Positions 28,101 to 39,216 are shown, counted from the first letter of the stretch. The stretch: 64,000 nt of DNA from Xanthostigma xanthostigma (GCA_963575645.1 OY754466.1:16780001-16844000), one strand, 5' to 3'. Notes: generated from the letters alone by a model not told the origin. Made by a program: numbers and translations.

Positions 28101-30186
28101 CTTGATACGTCATTTGGTTATTATACAGAATATATTGAAAAAGGGAGATATTAGGTCTGTTTCAGACTGTCTCAGAACTGTAACAGAACCGTCACCGTCT
28201 TGCGCAGTAGCTAAAACGAAACTGTTTATATTGAGCAACTGCGCAAGACAGTCTTGCGCAGTAGCAAAACTGTGACGGTTCTGCTACCGTTTGGAAACAG
28301 CTTGGAACAGACCTATAACTTTGCACGTTATATACGTCCTGTTGCTTGCAAATGAATATTTTTGAATTTTTTTTCGTATCGATATTCGATAGAATATACT
28401 TATAGTATTACTCTCCTAACAATATGAATGTGATAAAAGAAGCCAAGTTCTCGTCTACCAGTTTATTCGACTATCTAAAAAAAAATTAAAACCAAGACGA
28501 CGCCAAGTTTCACAATCTAATGTGGTCGATCACAAGTGAGTGGTCAGAAACTGATACCATTACCCTAAACGCAGTATATTATAAAGAAAACAAATGAGCT
28601 TAAATATCGATTACTAAGCGTCAGTTACTATTCAACTAATGTATCAACGATTCAAAACACAACACTTTTGTTAATTTAAACAATAATGCGTCACGAAACA
28701 CGAAACCCCAATTCGTTATATCAAAATATTTTTTACAACTTCGTCGATATTTTGAACTGGTAGTAGTAAAGTAGTCGTAACATGAAACTGTCAAAAGCTA
28801 TGCGATTAAAAACATGATCACACAACATTAGGCAATCGTTCCCGATATCTTAACAAAACTGTTACAACTAATTTATCAATGGTATAGTAGAATATTTTAA
28901 AAAACGTAAATACCAAATTTTTATGCAGCCCGTTAGTGAATGATCCATAAATTAAAACTTTCCAGGGAAAAGACAGTTGCATATACGTTGTATTAAATAA
29001 AACTATAACAATATTATTTACTAATTGAATTATCGTCAACACAATTCAATATCTAAGCTAAACTCTGACAAATACAATGTAAGAAACCGCGAAACGATAT
29101 ACGATGTTTCAACACTATATAAACGCTGATGACCTCAGCTGTTGAGCGTCTATAATCTACAGTCTTGAGTCTATCTATCTGTTTCAACCAGTCTTAAAGT
29201 AGTTGATTTTAACAATCTGAATTTCTTGACAATTTTAGGCGCAAATAGCGTTGACTGAGGCGCTTATATACAGTCGATTAATATTATATTAATGCGTTTC
29301 CACATATTATAATAATGTAGCGTACCAATAGGGTGGCAGAGCGGGTAAAATGCCACGGGCCCCCGACCCGAAAGGCTCCCAATCTGAAAAGACCTCCGGC
29401 CCGAGAGGGCCATGAGTAGAGCAGGATACTAACATTTATTATTACAACATTTAGTAAAATTTACCACGGGCCTCAAACGGCTGATCGCATTTCTTACATT
29501 TACAAGGGTGTCAGACTGATTTTTCTAAAAAACCATTTATAAAATTTAGGATGTGAGAGCGGGCCAGACTCTAAATTAAAAACTAAAACACATACGAAAT
29601 TAAAATCTTTATTTAATTTAAATCAATTGTCATATAAAGAATAAAAGGGTGAGCTTGAGGATCCAGCAATTTTAAAAAAAGGTAGTGGCATCGAATGCCG
29701 TTTAAAATCCTCACTGGATAGCTTTCTGGCCGTATTGAGATGGCTTTAGGACCGGATGCGGCCCGCAGACCGTATCTTTGACATAACTATTTTAAATATC
29801 TTAGCATCCGACAATCCGCTGAGCCGATTTCGGTCAGACAATTGTTAAACATTGAAAATATATTTTAAAAAAAAAACGCATATCTGTATGTTGTCTCGTT
29901 TTTATGATATCAAAGAAGAAACATTTTACTCACAAGGTATAAAAACGTTAAGAATGAATTCCGAACAAAAAATTTGAACTTAACCTAAAACCTGAATTTT
30001 TTTTGAGTAAGAATCCGCATCCAAGTATCTTCCTATTTATCTTACCTTAACAAATTCTGGTTTGAGATGTTCCCCGGCCATCAGATCGGTAAGTTTGAGA
30101 TTGAGTTCGACTCCAACAGCCTTGGCGCCCAACAAAACGGAGCGGCAAGGGGCACTTCCAGGGACGTAGTAAAAATCGATCGGCAT
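10179..30186 (-). CDS. GstD: Delta-class glutathione S-transferase, isoform B (alternative 3' exons)
   Basis: This isoform uses the same first two coding exons (30046-30186 and 16372-16430) and then 10915-11056 and 10179-10493, giving 218 residues. Exon 3B has exactly the length (142 nt) and phase of exon 3A and encodes a close homologue ([20 protein letters not shown] is shared). Exon 4B encodes a C-terminus parallel to 4A, with [14 protein letters not shown] and [18 protein letters not shown]. No separate first or second coding exon was found between 4A and 3B, so B needs the shared 5' exons; all phases allow this. Delta GST genes of Anopheles (the GSTD1/adgst1AS1 locus) are known to splice one 5' part to alternative 3' exons, and the layout here is the same kind. 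Alternatively, B is a tandem duplicate that lost its 5' exons. An AATAAA overlaps the stop codon (10178-10183). A 203-bp hAT-type element sits just upstream of exon 3B. Confidence 0.8.
11121..11323. mobile_element. hAT-type MITE in GST intron, 8-bp TSD
   Basis: The 203-bp element starts CAGGTCTGGGCAAATGG and ends TTTGCCCGCCCCTG. It is flanked by an exact 8-bp duplication, TTCTAGAG (11113-11120 and 11324-11331). It is G+C-rich inside. It lies 65 bases upstream of GST exon 3B. Confidence 0.8.
11995..30186 (-). CDS. GstD: Delta-class glutathione S-transferase, isoform A (spliced)
   Basis: Coding exons are 30046-30186, 16372-16430, 12610-12751 and 11995-12303, joining in frame to 216 residues. 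The enzyme conjugates glutathione to electrophiles in the cytosol and is a common detoxification and insecticide-metabolising family. The N-terminal thioredoxin fold begins [16 protein letters not shown]; Ser11 fits the catalytic Ser of Delta GSTs. Glutathione-site residues are visible as His40, His52, cis-Pro55 and Glu66-Ser67-Arg68. The helical C-terminal domain, from residue 67 on, comes wholly from exons 3A and 4A and carries the family motif [14 protein letters not shown]. Junctions are canonical GT-AG with phases 0, 2 and 0. An AG acceptor lies 5 nt before the ATG (30192-30193), so an untranslated exon is expected upstream. An AATAAA follows the stop at 11984-11989. Intron 1 spans about 13.6 kb and holds several transposons. 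Confidence 0.88.
13493..13678. mobile_element. hAT-type MITE in GST intron, 8-bp TSD
   Basis: The 186-bp element starts CAGGCGCGGTC and ends GACCGCGCCTG, with exact 8-bp duplications TTCTGTAG (13485-13492 and 13679-13686). Runs of G and C lie inside each end. It sits between GST exons 2 and 3A. Confidence 0.8.
14512..14527 (+). repeat. Poly-C tract
   Basis: A run of about 16 C in otherwise AT-rich intron DNA. Length is likely to vary between individuals or by sequencing error. Confidence 0.8.
15209..15598. mobile_element. hAT-type MITE in GST intron, 8-bp TSD
   Basis: The 390-bp element starts CAGTGTTTTTCAACC and ends GGTTGAAAAACACTG, flanked by exact 8-bp duplications ATTTAGGG (15201-15208 and 15599-15606). 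A short direct repeat (GGTATGAAAAAATATTTCGC, twice) lies near the left end. Confidence 0.85.
16372..16430 (-). other. GST shared coding exon 2
   Basis: A 59-nt exon bounded by TTTTTACAG and AG|GTGAGT. It codes for [19 protein letters not shown] (residues 48-66) plus two bases of the Ser67 codon. It completes the glutathione-binding site (His52, cis-Pro55, Glu66). Its donor is the branch point for choosing cassette A or B; both exon 3 copies start with the single base that completes a Ser codon (C in 3A, T in 3B). Confidence 0.88.
16976..17054. repeat. Near-perfect 79-bp palindrome
   Basis: AGGCCTAGTTTATATGAGAG runs inward to GCGCGTTGGCCCAACGCGC and back out to the reverse complement of the start. 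It is G+C-rich, has CpG-rich arms and would form a long hairpin. No target duplication was evident. Confidence 0.75.
17146..17523 (-). repeat. Dispersed repeat family A, copy 2 (inverted)
   Basis: Reverse-complement copy of the repeats at 3655 and 57028, in GST intron 1. It retains the middle part (CATCGAAGAAATAG and the GGGTACGCCC-like segment) that copy 1 has lost. Confidence 0.6.
18294..18916 (-). mobile_element. Helitron-like non-autonomous element
   Basis: On the minus strand it begins TCTAAATATATAAAACG and ends GGGTAACGCCTAG, inserted between A and T as Helitrons do. About 120 bp near the start of the element (plus 18745-18870) is a direct duplication of neighbouring sequence (18590-18730). 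No coding sequence. Confidence 0.65.
19937..20263 (-). mobile_element. Helitron-like non-autonomous element
   Basis: Minus strand: starts TCTATATATACTAAATTCTC and ends GACGGACCGCTAG, lying between host A and T. The opening TCTCGTGTCACAATTTTGG is a well-known type of insect Helitron start. 327 bp, non-coding, in GST intron 1. Confidence 0.7.
20734..21344. mobile_element. hAT-type element with internal 37-bp tandem repeats
   Basis: Ends are TAGGGTATGCACCCGGGT and ACCCGGTTCTGCATGCCCTA, flanked by exact 8-bp duplications CTCACTAT (20726-20733 and 21345-21352). Multiple ACCCGGTTC motifs crowd both ends. Near 21001-21147 about four units of 37 bp (TTCCAAGAGTAAGTTTTTGT and so on) are repeated. Non-coding. 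Confidence 0.8.
21353..24840. other. GST intron 1, middle part, no gene seen
   Basis: AT-rich intronic DNA with two copies of the short dispersed motif and no inverted-repeat element that I could bound. No additional GST cassette was found. Confidence 0.4.
24841..25421. mobile_element. Dispersed element family B, copy 1
   Basis: Begins TTTTGACGTGATAACGTC and shares both its outer parts with 48298-48961, while the middle differs. An inverted counterpart, TACGTTATCACGTAAAA, lies near the right end. No coding sequence; superfamily not determined. Confidence 0.5.
26872..26942. repeat. Imperfect hairpin
   Basis: AAGGCCTCAAAGAAAGGAG is repeated inverted as CTCCTTTCTTGGCGACCTT, with a loop of about 33 bases. 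Probably a small foldback; a hairpin RNA cannot be excluded. Confidence 0.4.
28152..28315. mobile_element. Small inverted-repeat MITE
   Basis: Starts TAGGTCTGTTTCAGACTG and ends CTTGGAACAGACCTA; inner parts (CTTGCGCAGTAGC) are also inverted repeats. About 164 bp, non-coding. Confidence 0.55.
29124..29162 (+). repeat. Dispersed short motif (one of seven copies)
   Basis: GACCTCAGCTGTTGAGCGTC followed by TATAATCTAC. Related copies lie at 13037-13062 (+), 19314-19353 (-), 22671-22706 (-), 24189-24226 (+), 54121-54155 (+) and 62283-62322 (+). No element around them is shared as far as I can see. Confidence 0.6.
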
Positions 30187-30191
30187 GATTG
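30046..30191 (-). other. GST shared coding exon 1 with upstream splice acceptor
   Basis: The exon begins after CCCCTGTTTCAG at 30191, has the ATG at 30186 and ends in AAG|GTAAGA at 30046. It codes for residues 1-47, including the catalytic Ser11, and ends in phase 0. The acceptor placed 5 nt before the ATG implies a separate non-coding first exon above 30.2 kb, which I could not locate. Confidence 0.88.
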
Positions 30192-30523
30192 CTGAAACAG
30201 GGGCATTGAACTTTATGTAAATCAAATGCATGCGAAGAAAATATTTATGAAATATAATTCTAGCGTTTTTGACGACCGATTTTTCTTGCGATATCTCACC
30301 CTATTCATTATATGGAAATAACTACAGTGGAGTTCCGCTAATCTGAACTAATTGAGCTCGAGTTCAGATTAGCAGATTTTAATGCCAATAATTTTGAAAT
30401 CATACTGTAGGTAATTTTATATCGCACGCCACTGATGATCTAAATTTAACAGGATTTGTATGTTGAGTGCCAACATTTATGTACATAACAAACAAAAATA
30501 AATCAAATATTAATTTTCTTTAA

Positions 30524-31523
30524 GGGGGGCACCTAGTGTAACAGCTCAAAAAAAACGCTTGTTTCAAACATTTTATTTTTAGACTAACTATATGTTTATG
30601 ATATTTTAATGAATTAGGCCTTATAGAACATCTTTTAAAGTTTTTTTAGAAAATTTTTATGATTTTTTCGGTACAAAATGGCGGCGTGGTACAAGCATGT
30701 CTATCAGACGCGTTGCAGTTGCGATGTCCAATGTGTGGGCGTAAATACAGCCCTTAGAGCATCCATTTAAAAATTCTTGTTAATAACATTCATAATTCGT
30801 AGTTAAGCCTATAAAATATATAAAAAATTGAAAAAGTTGACCTATAAACATTTATAACAATAATGTACCAAAAAAGTAGGTTCAACTGCTAATAAAACTT
30901 ATTTTTTATATCTGATAAAAATTTCAGCCCAAAATCTTTAATAGTTTATTAGATATTAAGCCCACAAACTTCGAAAATGATGATTTGAGAAAAACGCATT
31001 TAAAAAAAAAAACTCGGGTCGCAGTGCGAAACCCTGCCGACAATATAGTGTATTTGCTTTTATAGGCAGTGTGGCTTTATTATATGAATTTAACTTTGTT
31101 TTTGGACAAAATAAAGAAAATTACCCCTTAATACACCCCTTAAAACAACATTTTTTTACTTAATTTCAATACTATATATCAATTCAACATCTGTACCAAA
31201 TTATATACACCCTTCAGCATGTAAATCCATATCGGTAAACTTGCGTTTTTATAAAATTTGTAAGTCCGGTCCTGTCGGGCCGATTTTTTTAAAATTTTAG
31301 CAGTACATTTTAATAATTACTAAAGGGTTAAATTTTAAATTTGAAACTATTCTGATAATTTTTTCGGTATTTTTGGGCCCGAAAACTTTTTTCAACCCCT
31401 AAATACCACCCTTAACATGGCCCGATTGGGCCCATTTTAAATAGGCTTCGTGCGGTGATGGATTCCAACGTGTGGACCAAATTTCGTTTAAATCGATTAA
31501 GTCTGTCGAGAGTTATCGTGCTA

Positions 31524-31558
<35 letters not shown>

Positions 31559-31877
31559 TATATATATATACATATATAAACATACTTTTCCAAAAATGGT
31601 GCCAAACTTCTTAGAAAGTTATGAAACGTCGAGAAATTTTGGTCCGACCCCTAGGTCCCGCCATCCGACCGACGCCAATAGTGTAAGTGCCTTATGGCAA
31701 ATACACTAATAAAACGGAGCTGCGTTCGCGTTCAAAACCGGTAATATGTTGTCGTCTATTTCCAAAACGAAGACGAATATCGTTTTGAAATTTTGTAGGC
31801 ACATTCTACATAAGATTTCGAACATTTTTAAGCAAAAAAAAAAACAATTATTTGAGCTATTAGACTAGGTGCCTCCC
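30524..31877. mobile_element. TTAA-flanked (piggyBac-like) non-autonomous element
   Basis: Inverted ends of about 23 bp (GGGGGGCACCTAGTGTAACA and its imperfect complement) are flanked directly by TTAA on both sides (30520-30523 and 31878-31881). A TA microsatellite lies inside. No transposase frame was seen. Confidence 0.5.
31528..31574. repeat. TA-dinucleotide microsatellite
   Basis: Alternating T and A for about 45 bases with two small interruptions, inside the TTAA-flanked element. Confidence 0.8.
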
Positions 31878-32861
31878 TTAAAAAAATTTCTACCAAATTT
31901 TGAGCTTCTAAGTTCAAACCGTTCAGGAGTAAGAGGCCTGTGTCAGACAGGACAGACAGGTGGACGGACGGACAATGTTTCACCACTGGGCTCCGTTTAT
32001 AACCGTTTTGATATGAAATCTGGTAAAACAACTCTAAATGTTAAAAATTAAGCAGAAAAGTCGGCAGTTTTAAATTGGACTTCAATGGGAATACTTTTCT
32101 AAAAAAATAATAGCGAAAATGAAAAAATATAGAATTTTAACGTAAGTCTGTCCTATGACGCGTCATATCTCGATTTCTCAAGAAATAAGTGATATACTGA
32201 AAAAAGTGAAATTAATTTTATTTTTGACACTTAGCTGGTAAACTAAAATAAACCTACAAAATCAAAATAATTTCTTAATTCAATAGTCGAATCAAATTCT
32301 CAAAAAAAATTGTCACTTTTTGGCTAGCCGGCAAATTATTCAATAAAATATTACGCTGCTCAGTAATTTCAGTTACTGAGTAGACAGAAAAAATACAAAA
32401 TTTAAAAATAATTTCACTTTTTTTAACTTAGTTAACATATAAATTATTCTAATTAAAAAAAAAAATAATAATTCAGTGACTTCAATGACTGAATAAACAC
32501 CCAAAAAAGGAAGAAGAAAAAAAATTATGTTTTACCTACCTGTTTAGATTTGAAATATCACAAAAAAAGCACTGAAAACACAAGTAAGCTCGTCAAACAC
32601 ACAAGTCGTACTGAAGCCGGTTAGCAAAGCCGATTCTTATTTATTTGTTGTTATGTACAAATAGTTACTGTGTGTTGTTAAGGGGAGATGACGTCACAAT
32701 GTTCAACAAAACTACACTGTAACTTCGATAAACTGTACCAGTACAAGGTCATCGATAAATGAGCGTCTGTTACAAAAGGGACCTTTTATTAACATTGATT
32801 GGAAAATAAATCAGTTTATTTTTTAATTAATTCTATTTAATATGTTTTTAATTTTCTTTAA

Positions 32862-33277
32862 GAGTATTCGTCCCTGCAAATACCCCCTGCACCCTTCATC
32901 TCAAATCTTTTCCCCTCGCCTAAAAACGGTTCGCGCTCTCCCGACGCTATTTTTAAAGCTAGAGGGTTCTGGTAAACGCCAAATGAAAGACAAAGAATCA
33001 GACTACAGATCCTTCAGGCGAATTTTTTGAAAAACAGTTTCGCCTACGTGTGAAATATTACGTAACTTATTTTTTTCAAAAGGTTGTAAGTTTTTTCAGG
33101 ATTTTTTTTCAAAAAATTCGTCTGAAGGATCTGTAGTCTGATTCTTTGTCTTTCATTTGGCGTTTACCAGAACCCTCTAGCTTTAAAAATAGCGTCGGGA
33201 GAGCGCGAACCGTTTTTAGGCGAGGGGAAAAGATTTCAGATGAAGGGTGCAGGGGGTATTTGTAGGGACGAATACTC
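32862..33277. mobile_element. TTAA-flanked foldback MITE
   Basis: Arms of about 170 bp (32862-33031 and 33107-33277) are near-identical inverted copies starting GAGTATTCGTCCCTGCAAAT. TTAA lies directly outside each end (32858-32861 and 33278-33281), as in piggyBac-type insertions. A degraded partial arm recurs at about 33840-33960. The matching short open frames on the two strands are simply the two arms. Confidence 0.65.
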
Positions 33278-34707
33278 TTAAGAGCATCGAATATCTGCAA
33301 ATACCCTCTGCACTAATCAGTTTAAATCCTTCCTTTAACCTGGGTCAGTCCTTATCAAAACTACCGATAGTTGGAATCGACTCCTTCTGATTTGGATAAA
33401 ATTTGATCAGAAGTTTAACGAAATTTTACCAACGGAAAAAATTTTAAAAAATGTTTTCAAAGGTAATGCGAAATTCGTTTGTTTTTTGATTATCTCGAAA
33501 ACTATTATAGTTACAAAAATTGAACTTGATTCATTTTAAAGAGGATATTTAGAGCTACAAAAAATATGTTTATAAAAATATTTTATAAAACCAAAAAATT
33601 GCTGTTTGGAAATTTTCAAAATTAAATAAATCAAAAACGTATATTTATTTTAGCTCAAATTTTTTTGCATACTATCGGTATCTGGTTTAAAAGACTCCGC
33701 AATTTTCAGTGGTGTTTCTTATCGAAGATATGAATTTTTGAATTTCGAAATCGTACAGGCGAATTTATTGAAAAAAAGCGTAGAAAAATATTTTTTTTAA
33801 ATATAAAAATTACGTATTATTTCACACGTAACCAAAACTTTTTTCAAAAAATTCATCTATTAGGCGTTTACCCGAACACTTAGCTTTAAAGACAGCATCG
33901 GGAGAGCATTAACTGTTTTTAGGCAAGGGGAAAGGAATAAGATGAAGTATACAGGTCAGGGATGGATGGGTTCAACTACTCCAGCCCGGGAAAGTAAGAT
34001 TCCGGTTCCGTCAACATGAGTAGTATTTTTTATACAAAGAGAGCCAGCGATTCTAGCGGCAAAATCAGCCTCATGTGTAGCGGCCTTAAGTCAACAGCTA
34101 GGGGCACTAGTGGCAATATTTTACACTCACAGTGTAAGAAAAAGTGCATAAACCTTTTGGGTGGATAACTACACCAATTTCAATTTTTTGAAGGTTAGTC
34201 TAAATATTTGTCTTTAGTATTTAACCATACGGATATAACAGATAACTCCATTTTGTTAGTAGGCTACACATACAGGCGGCTCTCTATAATAATTTAATTA
34301 ACCGATAATTATTTCTTCTTTTTTCAGGTGAGGCTTTTTTCGTCTTTCCATTCTAAAGTGAAAACTATATACGGCTGACGTAAGTACTGGACGGAATTAT
34401 TAACAATTAATTTTAAAATCGAAAAAACGCAAAAAAATAAAAAATATGAATTATATTCGGTCGTTATGTGACATAAATTAATGATATACATTTTAAGTTA
34501 AATAAAACGCGACGTTCTAATTTATTTTGCAATAACTGTTTCGCACAATACAGTGGCTTCGTCAGACAAAGATCATCTAATGACGCAACTGTGTTGTGTA
34601 ATACAACAATGTTATGTATGTAATAATGTTCGCAAAGACTTCCAAAGAATATAGAAGATGAAGATAAGGCGAACAATCTCTTATGGGTGTTAAACTGACA
34701 AAGTGAT

Positions 34708-35933
34708 TAGAAATTCCGCGAATAGCTGTTATAGCGAATAGTTGAATATCGATTAATCGCCATTCTATATAGCGAATAGTCGAATAACTCGCCATTATTA
34801 GTCGACATAAAAAAGGAATATAAAAAATTCCAGCCAATTGGGCGACGGGACCATTCCAACTCCAAAAATGTTGACATTTGATTATAATAAAAAAAATAAA
34901 ATTTCTGATATCGCGTGAGGTGACGCGGGTAATGGCTAGTATTCAATATGCTATTAACTATTCGTTGCCATGGTTACCTATGTTTCACGTCATGTAAAAA
35001 TTAATCAAAGCATGCCTAACTAGTTTATTTCTGAGAGATCCATAAAACAAAAGAGCGGATGATTTTTTTTTATTTTTAAAATATTTCCGAAACTATAAAG
35101 TTTAGAAAAAAAATGTTTTTGTACAAAACTTTCTTGAAAAAATAAATAGAATAATAAGTCGTTATGAAAAGTATACCATTATTATATAAAAAATACCGTT
35201 TTAGCATATATCTCTTCTGCGCATGCGCCGATTTTCCCCAAAAACAATAGGGCTCTTCATATTTGCATACCAAACATCCTCCCAAATTTGGTTTCAATCC
35301 GCTCATCCGTTTGACCTGTATCGTGTTCACAGACAAACAAATTAACAGACGCACAAAGTTTTTCCAAAAATATGTTTTTTGGATTCGGGGGACCTCAAAA
35401 CGGAAAGATATTGTAAAATTTTTGAAAAGTGATTTTTGACCTAAACTAGTACCTACCATTCCCCACTTGTGGGTCGGAATGGTAAAATAATTTATTTGTC
35501 ATCAAATAATAATATCAAGTTTGTAGTAGTCTTGAACTTACCAATCATTTTATTTGTTACTGTAATCTAAAATTTTTCTAATATGTGAAAAGAAAACAAT
35601 GAAGTTAAAGAAATCAGTCTCATATTATACTGATTTTACATTTTTAAATGCTGGCAACCCTTTTCTTGTACCTATTTTTACGGGGAATTCTTCGTTTTGT
35701 AAATATGACCCTGCGTTTAATACTGTAATGATAATAATAATAATTAATACTAAGTGTGTTTTGTTTTTTAAGAAAAATTAAACTTCGATTATTTTTAAGT
35801 TTTTGTTCATTAAATGTTTCTCTTTCGTCGAATGTCGAATGATACTAGCTATTATACGGTATTCGACGAATAACAAAAAAGTGTCGAGTAATGCCGAATA
35901 CCGAATAACAGCGAGTATTCGCGGCATCTCTTA
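34708..35933. mobile_element. hAT-type non-autonomous element, 1.2 kb
   Basis: Ends are TAGAAATTCCGCGAATAG and TATTCGCGGCATCTCTTA. They are flanked by 8-bp duplications AAAGTGAT and AAAGTCAT (34700-34707 and 35934-35941; one mismatch). No transposase remains. Confidence 0.65.
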
Positions 35934-36718
35934 AAAGTCATCACCTAAACAATAAAAATGATTTTATTAAAACGTGCACTAGCTAAACGTAATTGGTTCT
36001 TTACTGGTTAACTTTAAAAAAATCATAGTTCATTATGCGGATTTTTTAACTCTTTTTTATGGATTTAGACTGTATTATAAATAGCTTCTCTCCCAGTGCA
36101 GAGGAAATACAAAAAAAAAATAGATACACACAGTTGATTACTGTGAAACAACAACTGGCCAGTCATTCAAATGACTTCATGTACATAATGTAGTGAGAAA
36201 CATTACATTGCACGGTTGCACCGCCATTGGAGTATCTCATATTAGTACTAGGTACTTACGTGTCCTACACAATGATACAGCAACAATCGTACGGATGGGT
36301 TATTGCGTTGGACCATTTTACAATTAAAATCAAAGTTTAAAAAAAATTTGAAAAAACACTCTTATAGCAATATGAACTAAAAAGTAAAACATAATTTTTA
36401 AATATCATAGGCCTAGCAACGATTTTATCCTGGGGGCAAATTTTCAACTCTACCTGCCATTACTAGCTGCTACTTATATACATAATTTGAAAACTGTTCA
36501 TAGAAGCGAAATCGATCAACACGACTTTCTGGAGACATTTCACAACAAAGAAAACGTACATTATTATAGATTTTATCTTGTTATTTGTACTTGAACTTAA
36601 TTAATATTGTAGGGTGGGCCAGGCCTCTTGCTACGCCAATGTTAAATATAAAGATTTAGGAAGTCCTCCAATTCAATATAAGGGGAACTTCCTATATCGC
36701 TGTTGGACAAAATCTTTA

Positions 36719-37225
36719 TACCGTGTAAACTCTAGAAATTGAAGGGACTCAGTATTGTATTGCGTTATAAAGAGTTTTCGTTATAAAAGTGTAAAAGAAA
36801 ACAATATAATTTTACGAATAAGTGGTTTTAATTTTGACTAAATTAAGTGAAAAAAAAAAATTACATAGCGAAATAATAATCTGTTGTTTGTCGTTTTTTA
36901 CTACGCCAGTATTTTAATTGTATATTTCGTTGTATTTTATTTATATCTTGGGATATAGTGGAATCATTAAATAAAAAGGATTTTGCGGCATTCAGAGCTT
37001 GTTCAATGCTTGTTGGTGGCTCAAGATCATCCACTTCGTGTTCTTTATCGCCTTGTTTGAAATAATGTTTATTGGGATCTAAATAATGACGTGTTGTTTT
37101 TCTATTGAGAGTGGTTGTTACGCTACATAGCGTATTTCAATACGTGGTTAACAAACCTTAGCAATTTCTACGTTTTAAGGAGTTTTTCGTTAAACAGAAG
37201 TTCGCTATATAGAGTTGACACTGTA
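36719..37225 (-). mobile_element. Pogo/Tigger-like element remnant, copy 2
   Basis: Collinear with the element at 1590-2415 but lacking its foldback insertion. Terminal repeats are of the ACAGTGTMAACTCT type. The minus strand again encodes VDDLEPPTSIEQALNAAKS, the transposase tail, with a short deletion. Non-autonomous. Confidence 0.6.
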
Positions 37226-39120
37226 TTTAAAAATTATTTTTTACTTTTTCGTCCACATTGCTGTAAACGAGTGTTTTTGGCGCATTTGGATGGGAGTAAA
37301 AACGTGCTTTTGGCGCGACGCTGTTCATGAACCTTCCAATAATCCGACACACGTATGTAAAATTCACACTAGCCCTATTTGACTCAACGTAGTCCGGGAA
37401 TGACAGCTCTCTGATACGGTGTTTTTTTTTTATTTAGATTCCCATAAAGGGTTAAGCTTTGTTCGTTACGACAAAATAACGTTTATCTCTTTTTCACTGA
37501 AGTAGCGGTCTTTGCACATCCCTATAAATCATTATTTGGGCTATTAGATGACTTGGCTGTTTTATTTCTGTGACTAGACTTCCCTTATCATATAAAAATT
37601 ATTTGTGAGAAATGAACCAGAATTTTTGTTTTTATAACAACAAATAACAATAAAATGAAATATGTTATTTAAAATGCTTTACTGATGATAAGTTATCGAC
37701 CAAAAGCCAAAAGGATGTTTTTTTAAACTTAAAATATTATAATCGTGACCCTTTCTTATCCCATTCTATCTTTTCTCGTAAAAAAAGACGTGTGAGCCTC
37801 ACCCACATAAGTTCACAAGGAAAGTTATAGCTTCAGAATTATGGCTTATAAGTTATAAATTTGTTTCATTGATGCGTTTTACATTTTGCCTATACATTTC
37901 CCCGCCGTTACCTTACCAAGGTTTCTGTTATATTTCCTTTCATTGAACGTTACATAAGATTTCCAACTGATATATCGCAAAATCTAAAATAGATATATAT
38001 TATAGATATCATGATATTTTGTGCGTGCACAGAAAGAAGTTATGAGGAATTCTGCCCCCGGAGCAAGTATATACGTTTAGGGTGAGAGATTGTTTGTTTG
38101 TTTGTGCACTCGAATGTCGCCATTTATCTCGAATACGATTTGTTCAATTCATCAGATGCGGTTTTCTGTAAAAGGTTTGTAATTCATCTGCGATAGTTCT
38201 TAACTTCTTAGCGCAAGAAAACTCTAAAAAGTTTAAAATAAAATAAAAAACAAAATTAAAAATTTTGAAAAACCCACGACGGATGTAAACGTAATTAAAA
38301 AATTTTATTTAATCCTTTTTCATTTACAACGTTTACATCCGTCGTGGGTTTTTTTCAACATTTTTAATTTTTTCATTTCGAACCAGTAATTCCTGAGACT
38401 AGCGCGTTCAACCAACCAAACAAACAAACTCTTCAGCTTTGTATATTAGTATAGATTTTAAAATAAGATGCAAATGGCACAAAAAATTACTAATTTTAAT
38501 GCATGGGAAAATTCGATGTTTGTGTGGCGTACGGTAGTTTTTCAAAATTCAAATGACTAAATATAATAGAACAACGAGATGCCCAGATAATGTAGCGTCT
38601 CGGAACTCTCCAATTCTAATATTCGGTAAATTACAAAATGAATTCTCATCGTAACGATTTTTTTATATTCACAAAAATACTAACCATATACCTACCATTA
38701 ATTGAAAGTAATAATTTAAAAAGTAAAATCACAATTATTAGAGTCAAAACAACTCGAATGCTTAAGCGCTTCTACAGCTTATTGTAGTATGCATAGTTAT
38801 ATTCATGGAAAAGTTAAACTTTAGCCCGCAGTAATGTAGCGCTTTGAAGTATAATAAGTCTAAGAAACACTATGAATATTATCCCAGACACAAACATATA
38901 CAATTTATGATAGAGATCTATCGACAAACAAGAGAAGTAAGTTTAAAATATTTCGTATACTTACTGATAGGTGTTTATTTACAAAAGTACGCAACAAATA
39001 AAATTTAAAAAAGTCGCAGCGTTACCAACGTTGGGCTTAAATTAATTAAAAGGTAAACTTGTAAAAGAAATTAATTTTTCTCATATTTAATGAAAATAGA
39101 TAGAATTGTTAAAATTTTTC
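37226..39120. other. Intergenic before the ACP 3' end
   Basis: AT-rich; only the Helitron-like 5' part at 38260-38456 is recognisable. Confidence 0.4.
38260..38456 (-). mobile_element. Helitron-like 5' part with an internal palindrome
   Basis: On the minus strand 38454 begins TCTATACTAATATACAAAGC, matching the starts of the elements at 40960 and 50041. Within it, CCCACGACGGATGTAAACGT (about 38272-38291) and its complement (about 38327-38346) form a hairpin. A 3' end is not clear. Confidence 0.5.
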
Positions 39121-39126
39121 TTTATT
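39121..39126 (-). terminator. Polyadenylation signal of the ACP gene
   Basis: AATAAA on the minus strand, 91 bases beyond the ACP stop codon. Spacing is normal for a compact neuropeptide 3'UTR. Confidence 0.5.
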
Positions 39127-39216
39127 CACATTAATTAATAATATTATAACATTTGTAGTGTCAAAAATACATGCCAGGTTGTCTTAAAACGAACATCGAA
39201 ATTAATTACCCAATAT

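Larger units (their letters stand above)
25422..30045. other. GST intron 1, 5' part, repeats only
   Basis: Contains a small hairpin at 26872, a MITE at 28152, a CAGTGGCGTA-type fragment near 29320-29480 and one short dispersed motif. No coding exon seen. Confidence 0.4.

Noticed and set aside
32842-33300. Two identical short proteins on opposite strands
   Set aside because: They are the two arms of one inverted-repeat element, not genes.
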